From an uncultured Lachnospiraceae bacterium (GTDB lineage: Bacteria > Bacillota > Clostridia > Lachnospirales > Lachnospiraceae): DNA of 9,640 nucleotides. Position numbers and translations under genes: made by a program. This document shows, piece by piece, positions 5,815 through 9,640 of the stretch (position 1 is the stretch's first letter; the number at the start of each line of letters is the position of its first letter). Below the pieces are notes generated by a model, which worked only from the letters and a program-made list of their open reading frames with translations, did not search any database and had not been told where the DNA came from. The DNA lies in the NCBI GenBank assembly GCA_910578795.1, contig CAJTSD010000009.1, forward strand, positions 72,043 through 81,682, in the 5' to 3' direction.

Positions 5815-8080
5815 CCATATTTTTGACATCTTTATAAAACGCATATCCGTTTTTTCCATGCTGTTTTACATAGTACATGGCATCATCTGCTTTTGCCACA
5901 AGCTGTTCCACGTCCTTTGCATCGTCGGGATACATGCTCACGCCGACACATGCGGAAAGCCCTGTATGTTCCGCACCGCACTCCTCTTTGATGCGCATGA
6001 TTTCTTCCCGCAGACACTGTATCTTGTCTGCCGCAATCCTTTCATCACTATCCTTAACAAAAATAATAAATTCATCTCCGCCAAAACGCGCGACAATATC
6101 ATCACTGCGAAAAATATGTCTCATGCTGCCTGCCACACCCATCAGAATTTCGTCGCCAGCTAAATGACCCATTTGGTCATTAACATTTTTAAAATTATCA
6201 AGGTCAAAGAACAGAAGAATCCCCTTTTTCCCGCCCTCCGCCATAAATTTTTTGACCAGTGTATAAAATGCATTTTTATTATAAAGCCCTGTCAGCTTGT
6301 CCCGCATGGACGCGTCGCTTAACCGTTTCATGTGGTTCACTTCATTATCAATATCGGTCATTCTGCAAAGAATCCGGTAAACGGTTCCATTCTTTTCCAT
6401 ACAACTTAGCTTTACCTTATGCCACCGGTTCCTGCCGTCCGCCGTCTTTAAACGCATCCGAAACTCTGGCTGTTTTTTGCCGATCTTTAACGCTTCTAAT
6501 GCTGTTACAAAAAGCGTTAAGTCCTCCTGTACAATGACGGTTCCAAACGCCTCCTGCTCATTGCCATCCGCAATCTGCCTTGGCGGCTCAATCCCAAAAC
6601 GCTCCTTATAAAACGGCGGCCATATATACTCGTTCGTCTTAATGTCACCATAAAATACAACGTCTCTCGAGTCCTCCATAAAAATGCGGTACATCTCTTT
6701 TTCATCTTCGAGAGCCTCTTTGAGCATCTGTTCCCTGCTAAAATCAATCAGCACACAGGTGATGTTTCGTTGACCATTCGAGTCGTTATTGCGTGTTCCG
6801 TTTAATAAAATGGTTTTTTTCTTGTTGCCATCTTTCATATTAAACTTAAGCTCAATCATCTCTCCGCCCGTCCACGCCCGTTTCAGTCCATCCGCCACCT
6901 TATTTTTATCCTCGTCACAGACAAAGTCCAAAAAGAGGCTGTCCGTTTTTGGCATCATGTTTCTTTCGCCGCTCACCACATTCCAAAAGCGGTCATTGGC
7001 ATAAGTAACCCGAAAATCGTCTTTCTTCGTGATAATCACAAGACCGCCATGAATATTGTTTGTAATATTTTTAAGATACTCCTCGTTTTTGGACATCAAA
7101 CGCATCATTTTGCTACGGCTTAAAAGCCTCGCTGACAGAATCACAATTACAATAAGTACAAGTATAATTACAACAATTGCAATAAATAGTATTGGATTAT
7201 TTGCAATCTGCTCCGAAATAGTAGGATAATACATTCTTGTAATCGTATAATCCACAATCAATTGACGTGTATACTCTTCTGGCATCGCCAAAAGCGCTTT
7301 ATTTATAATATCTACGAGAATCGGATCCTCATCAGCCACAACCGCGCACACAAGCTTCTCCTGCATTACAGAGCTATTATATAACATCAAATCACTGTAA
7401 GAAGGTCTTTTTAAATATTCATCCATCACATACACATTTTGGAATACCAGGTCTGCCCTACCTTTTTGAAGCGCCTTCAAAGCAGCTTCCATGTTATCTG
7501 CGTATTGCACATCATAATTTGGATATGTATCAATTAAATACTGGTAGCCCATATGGTAGCCTTTCGGTACAAGTACCTTTAAGGATTTACTCATATCAAT
7601 AATAGCGCCCCTTTTTGCCACAAGCGCTACATCACAGATAAAGACAGGATTTGTAAGCATAATATCAGAATTATTCAGATTTTCTCCATAAGCCAGTACA
7701 CCGGATGCCGCATCTGCATTTCCCTGCGTAATATAATCAACCGGATTCGCGCCAACTGGAAGCTCCAAATAAGTGAAATGAAGTCCTGTATTGGTTTCAA
7801 TCCACTTCATAATATCCACAACAATGCCTTGCAGTTCACCATCCTCTTCATAAGAAACAGGCGCCCTAGTCACAAAATTTACAAGCCTAATGTCCTTCTC
7901 CTGCGCAATATATGCAAGCTCTTCCTCACTAAATGCTATCTCTACACGCGTAATGTCCCTTGCATACGCCGTATTTCTGTTAAAAAAACACACAAGTAGC
8001 ATAAAAATCAGGACTGCACAAAGTACTCCTGTAGTAATTCCTTTTTTACTATGCAATTTGCAGTAAAAGGGGTTCTTCAT
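5804..8080 (-). CDS. Membrane diguanylate cyclase with SBP_bac_3-type sensor and two PAS-like domains
   Basis: This 758-aa protein should make cyclic di-GMP from two GTP in response to an external signal. A signal anchor lies at about 15-34, with AYA at 38-40 as a possible cleavage site. A periplasmic-binding-protein-like domain (SBP_bac_3) spans about 45-285 outside the membrane, and a helix crosses at about 296-318. A PAS-like domain follows at about 331-448 and a second at about 465-580. The GGDEF domain is at about 592-752, with DKLTGLYNK (594-602), metal-binding Asp626 in FDLDNF, and GGDEF at 667-671. An I-site RxxD (Arg658-Asp661) sits five residues before GGDEF, so product inhibition is likely. 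There is no EAL domain. The sensor lacks an Arg between 126 and 156, where amino-acid-binding members usually carry one. The gene has its own promoter and operator-like palindrome. The ATG has only a modest ribosome site (TAGG about 9 nt upstream). Confidence 0.95.
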   Translation of the reverse strand: MKNPFYCKLHSKKGITTGVLCAVLIFMLLVCFFNRNTAYARDITRVEIAFSEEELAYIAQEKDIRLVNFVTRAPVSYEEDGELQGIVVDIMKWIETNTGLHFTYLELPVGANPVDYITQGNADAASGVLAYGENLNNSDIMLTNPVFICDVALVAKRGAIIDMSKSLKVLVPKGYHMGYQYLIDTYPNYDVQYADNMEAALKALQKGRADLVFQNVYVMDEYLKRPSYSDLMLYNSSVMQEKLVCAVVADEDPILVDIINKALLAMPEEYTRQLIVDYTITRMYYPTISEQIANNPILFIAIVVIILVLIVIVILSARLLSRSKMMRLMSKNEEYLKNITNNIHGGLVIITKKDDFRVTYANDRFWNVVSGERNMMPKTDSLFLDFVCDEDKNKVADGLKRAWTGGEMIELKFNMKDGNKKKTILLNGTRNNDSNGQRNITCVLIDFSREQMLKEALEDEKEMYRIFMEDSRDVVFYGDIKTNEYIWPPFYKERFGIEPPRQIADGNEQEAFGTVIVQEDLTLFVTALEALKIGKKQPEFRMRLKTADGRNRWHKVKLSCMEKNGTVYRILCRMTDIDNEVNHMKRLSDASMRDKLTGLYNKNAFYTLVKKFMAEGGKKGILLFFDLDNFKNVNDQMGHLAGDEILMGVAGSMRHIFRSDDIVARFGGDEFIIFVKDSDERIAADKIQCLREEIMRIKEECGAEHTGLSACVGVSMYPDDAKDVEQLVAKADDAMYYVKQHGKNGYAFYKDVKNMVDK

Positions 8081-8111
8081 ATATGCTACCTATTCTTCCT
8101 ATAAATTTAGT

Positions 8112-8125
8112 TATTGTATACAATA
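8112..8125. promoter_or_regulatory. Palindromic operator over the GGDEF gene transcription start
   Basis: TATTGTATACAATA is a perfect 14-bp palindrome. It begins 3 bp downstream of the -10 box of the GGDEF promoter and covers the predicted start near 8121, a typical place for a repressor. The core TTGTATACAA is the core I recall for Bacillus subtilis GntR operators, so a FadR/GntR-family regulator is a reasonable guess. No such regulator is encoded in the window. Confidence 0.6.
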
Positions 8126-8127
8126 TA

Positions 8128-8156
8128 ATTATAAATCCATATAAAAACGCTGTCAA
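8128..8156 (-). promoter_or_regulatory. Consensus sigma-A promoter of the diguanylate cyclase gene
   Basis: A perfect TTGACA (8151-8156) and a perfect TATAAT (8128-8133) are separated by 17 nt on the minus strand. Transcription should start near 8121, about 40 nt before the ATG at 8080. It makes the GGDEF gene independent of the phosphatase gene upstream. Confidence 0.9.
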
Positions 8157-8180
8157 TAAAAAATCTTTTTGCATAAGACT
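8157..8180 (-). terminator. Possible weak terminator after the phosphatase gene
   Basis: On the minus strand AGTCTT (8175-8180) can pair with AAGATT (8162-8167, one G-U pair) around a 7-nt loop, followed by TTTTATT. The stem is short and AT-rich, so it may only attenuate read-through into the GGDEF gene. It is the only candidate terminator in the 116-nt gap. Confidence 0.3.
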
Positions 8181-8196
8181 GCCATACAATCTAAAT

Positions 8197-8661
8197 TTAA
8201 TCATAATCATTTTTTAAAATGTATTCCAAAAGAGCGCTGCATCCTTTTAAAACATCCTTATAAGTAGCATCAAAATCACCGGTATACCACGGATCTGCAA
8301 CATCCCGTCCGCTTCCCGCAAAGGTGAGGAGCTTGTATATTTTTTTGTCACTGTCACCGCCGGCAATTCTTGTCATGTTCCGAATGTTGGCGGCATCCAT
8401 GCCGATAAGATAATCATAGTTACCATAGTCCGCGGCAGTCATTTGTACGGCGCGGTGGGGAACAAGAGGAATTTGCATTTCTTTCAATTTTCCGACCGTG
8501 CCATAATGCGGTGTATTTCCGATTTCCTCGCGGCTTGTGGCAGCAGAATGAATGGAAAAGGAAGCTTCTAAGTGTTTTTCCTTTACCAAATATGTCATAA
8601 CGCTTTCTGCCATTGTGCTGCGGCAGATATTGCCGTGGCACACGAAAAGTATTTTTATCAT
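8197..8661 (-). CDS. Low-molecular-weight protein tyrosine phosphatase
   Basis: The protein belongs to the arsenate-reductase-like LMW-PTP family of cytoplasmic phosphatases that act on phosphotyrosine proteins (in bacteria often exopolysaccharide kinases, in Bacillus also arginine phosphate). The P-loop CHGNICRS at the N-terminus gives nucleophile Cys8 and Arg14 (Cx5R-S). The general-acid motif is DPWYTGDFDATY with Asp123-Pro124. I chose the ATG at 8661: it gives 154 aa, places the P-loop at the normal distance from the N-terminus, and has AAGGAG (8672-8677) 10 nt upstream. An in-frame TTG at 8688 would add nine residues, but they would be encoded by the ribosome site itself. No partner tyrosine kinase is visible, so the substrate is unknown. 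The gene is separated from its neighbours by promoters and is probably monocistronic. Confidence 0.95.
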   Translation of the reverse strand: MIKILFVCHGNICRSTMAESVMTYLVKEKHLEASFSIHSAATSREEIGNTPHYGTVGKLKEMQIPLVPHRAVQMTAADYGNYDYLIGMDAANIRNMTRIAGGDSDKKIYKLLTFAGSGRDVADPWYTGDFDATYKDVLKGCSALLEYILKNDYD

Positions 8662-8729
8662 TGTTTTCAAACTCCTTGTTTTGCCCAAGAATGCCCTGTT
8701 TTGCTAGGGTTCCCGGATATCTTATACCT

Positions 8730-8764
8730 TGCTCTGAAACGAACAAATGTTGCAAATCAGAGCA
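8730..8764. repeat. 8-bp inverted repeat in the phosphatase upstream region
   Basis: TGCTCTGA (8730-8737) and TCAGAGCA (8757-8764) are perfect inverted copies separated by 19 bp. No T-run follows on either strand, so a terminator is unlikely. The position just downstream of the candidate -10 box (8766-8771) would suit an operator or a structure in the leader RNA. Confidence 0.45.
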
Positions 8765-8765
8765 T

Positions 8766-8793
8766 ATTTTAGCAAGTTATTACTACCTGTTAG
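8766..8793 (-). promoter_or_regulatory. Candidate extended -10 promoter of the phosphatase gene
   Basis: TGCTAAAAT on the minus strand (-10 TAAAAT at 8766-8771 with TGn at 8772-8774) is an extended -10 element. CTAACA (8788-8793) at 16-nt spacing is a weak -35 (four of six). The predicted leader is about 100 nt. This is the best candidate upstream of the phosphatase, but it is much weaker than the tyrS and GGDEF promoters. Confidence 0.35.
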
Positions 8794-8832
8794 TAGTAAA
8801 ATTAGTAGTAAAATGAAAATTCTTACTACTAA
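8780..8832. repeat. Cluster of direct and inverted TTAGTAGTAA repeats
   Basis: TTAGTAGTAAAA occurs twice in perfect tandem (8790-8801 and 8802-8813). A perfect inverted copy, TTACTACTAA, lies at 8823-8832 and a shorter inverted arm, TTACTAC, at 8780-8786. The rightmost copy contains the stop of the SEC-C gene and gives three consecutive in-frame stops (TAG TAG TAA). The arms can form alternative 10-bp stems. The cluster also covers the weak -35 of the candidate phosphatase promoter. It could be a set of regulator sites, a terminator-like structure for the SEC-C gene, or the edge of an inserted segment. Confidence 0.7.
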
Positions 8833-9640
8833 GGATTTTGAGTATCACTTTCTGTCATTTCAAATATCTTTTCTATTACACCCTTATCGTGCCTATTAGT
8901 CATTTTTTCCTGTGGTCCCTGATATTCTAATATAGAATCCTCTGTAACCCAAACTCCCGGAATCGTATAATTTTGTATTTTCGGATTTTGCGTTTCTCTT
9001 AATATCCGAGCAGCAGTTTCATACTTCTTCATACAACACTTTTTATACTTAATTCCACTTCCACAAACGCAGACATCATTTCTCCCTAATTTACCTTTTA
9101 TATCTTTAACATATGTAGACATATATTCATAAGAATGTGCATTCATATCTTTATCTTCATCATATAAAAAGACTTCCCTTTTTATTATCCTGTCCTGAAT
9201 GCTTCCATCGCTATATTTCATTATACATTTTATTGGACTATATGATTCAATAGGCACGCTCTTAACTCGCTCTAATTCACTTTCACTTTTTCCAACACAT
9301 TTCACGTAAGAATTTTGAAATATCACATTATTTATTTCGTCAACGCTATCATCATTTAATACAGAAAACACATTTTCTCCAATATAAGAAGGAATTCTTC
9401 CGTTATAAAAAACAATATAAAACTTTGATGTTAATGGTATCAAGATCATTGTTTCTTTCATACCTATTTGTCGATTTGAAGCATTTGAAAATCTATTTTT
9501 ATACATCAATGCTACAGTAGAAACATATTGATCGCTCAACAAGAACCGTTCTTTTTCATCAACAATTATTCCGCACTTATAATAATTACAAATGGTATCC
9601 TTCAAACCACGAATATAATTAACATCCATTATATTCAAAA
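8829..9640 (-). CDS. SEC-C motif protein, possibly DUF4238-like, 5' end cut by the window edge
   Basis: About 269 codons are visible. Near residues 185-202 (counting from a TTG at 9638) lies GRNDVCVCGSGIKYKKCC, a SEC-C zinc-binding motif like that at the C-terminus of SecA. The metal ligands would be Cys190, Cys192, Cys201 and Cys202. SEC-C occurs on many unrelated proteins as a small zinc module. The part before it (LLSDQYV at 34-40, ILIPLTSKFYIVFYN at 65-79, VDEINNVIFQNSYVKCV at 99-115) resembles, from memory, the C-terminal half of DUF4238, whose N-terminal half would lie beyond the edge. Possible starts are the TTG at 9638 or the ATG at 9629, but no ribosome site can be seen, so the frame probably continues upstream. 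The gene is clearly more AT-rich than its neighbours, which suggests acquisition. Function unknown. Confidence 0.8.
   Translation of the reverse strand, partial: LNIMDVNYIRGLKDTICNYYKCGIIVDEKERFLLSDQYVSTVALMYKNRFSNASNRQIGMKETMILIPLTSKFYIVFYNGRIPSYIGENVFSVLNDDSVDEINNVIFQNSYVKCVGKSESELERVKSVPIESYSPIKCIMKYSDGSIQDRIIKREVFLYDEDKDMNAHSYEYMSTYVKDIKGKLGRNDVCVCGSGIKYKKCCMKKYETAARILRETQNPKIQNYTIPGVWVTEDSILEYQGPQEKMTNRHDKGVIEKIFEMTESDTQNP

Noticed and set aside
8662..8688. TTG start adding nine residues to the tyrosine phosphatase
   Set aside because: The extra codons would be made from the AAGGAG ribosome site of the ATG at 8661, and the P-loop would sit too far from the N-terminus for the family.
8420..8755. 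111-codon minus-strand frame overlapping the phosphatase
   Set aside because: It is a second frame across the phosphatase gene and its leader, with no domain and poor amino-acid composition.
8197..9640. Phage-defence or toxin-antitoxin system made of the phosphatase and SEC-C genes
   Set aside because: The phosphatase is an ordinary housekeeping LMW-PTP with its own upstream region, and the SEC-C gene is incomplete. Nothing in the sequence ties them into one system.

Overview
The window looks like a stretch of a Clostridia chromosome (Bacillota), most likely a Lachnospiraceae relative. The evidence is strong AGGAGG-type ribosome sites, sigma-A promoters of near-perfect consensus, a T-box leader in front of tyrS, a der gene coupled to a DUF512 radical SAM gene, and a long, divergent ribose-phosphate pyrophosphokinase. 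Genus cannot be read from the sequence.

Layout. Positions 1-56 hold a 25-bp tandem repeat that runs into the 3' end of der. Der (ribosome-assembly GTPase, 44-1381) and an uncharacterised PDZ/radical SAM/DUF512 protein (1398-2738) form a minus-strand operon. Around 2786-2831 this operon and plus-strand prs (2871-4061) start from divergent promoters whose -35 hexamers touch. Prs and tyrS (4188-5408, minus) converge on a 12-bp-stem terminator that can serve both strands. tyrS has a leader of about 370 nt with a complete tyrosine T-box (UAC specifier, UGGU T-box bulge, mutually exclusive antiterminator and terminator) and a TTGACA-17-TATAAT promoter. The -35 box of that promoter lies in the last codons of the next gene upstream. 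That gene (5804-8080, minus) encodes a 758-aa membrane diguanylate cyclase: extracytoplasmic SBP_bac_3-type sensor, membrane helix, two PAS-like domains, and a GGDEF domain with an intact I-site. It has its own consensus promoter and a perfect 14-bp palindrome over the expected transcription start. Further upstream lie a low-molecular-weight protein tyrosine phosphatase (8197-8661, minus) and, after a small cluster of direct and inverted repeats, an AT-rich gene with a SEC-C zinc motif that runs off the right edge (8829-9640, minus).

How it fits together. Left of about 5800 the content is core translation and nucleotide metabolism: Der for the 50S subunit, Prs for PRPP, TyrRS. Right of it are signalling genes and then what looks like accessory DNA. 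I see no phage-defence operon, CRISPR array, transposase or biosynthetic cluster. The most interesting material is regulatory: abutting divergent promoters, a GntR-like palindrome controlling the c-di-GMP enzyme, the GGDEF gene apparently relying on the tyrS T-box terminator, and the repeat cluster at the edge of the SEC-C gene. The orphan DUF512 enzyme and the atypical Prs are the protein-level items to follow up.
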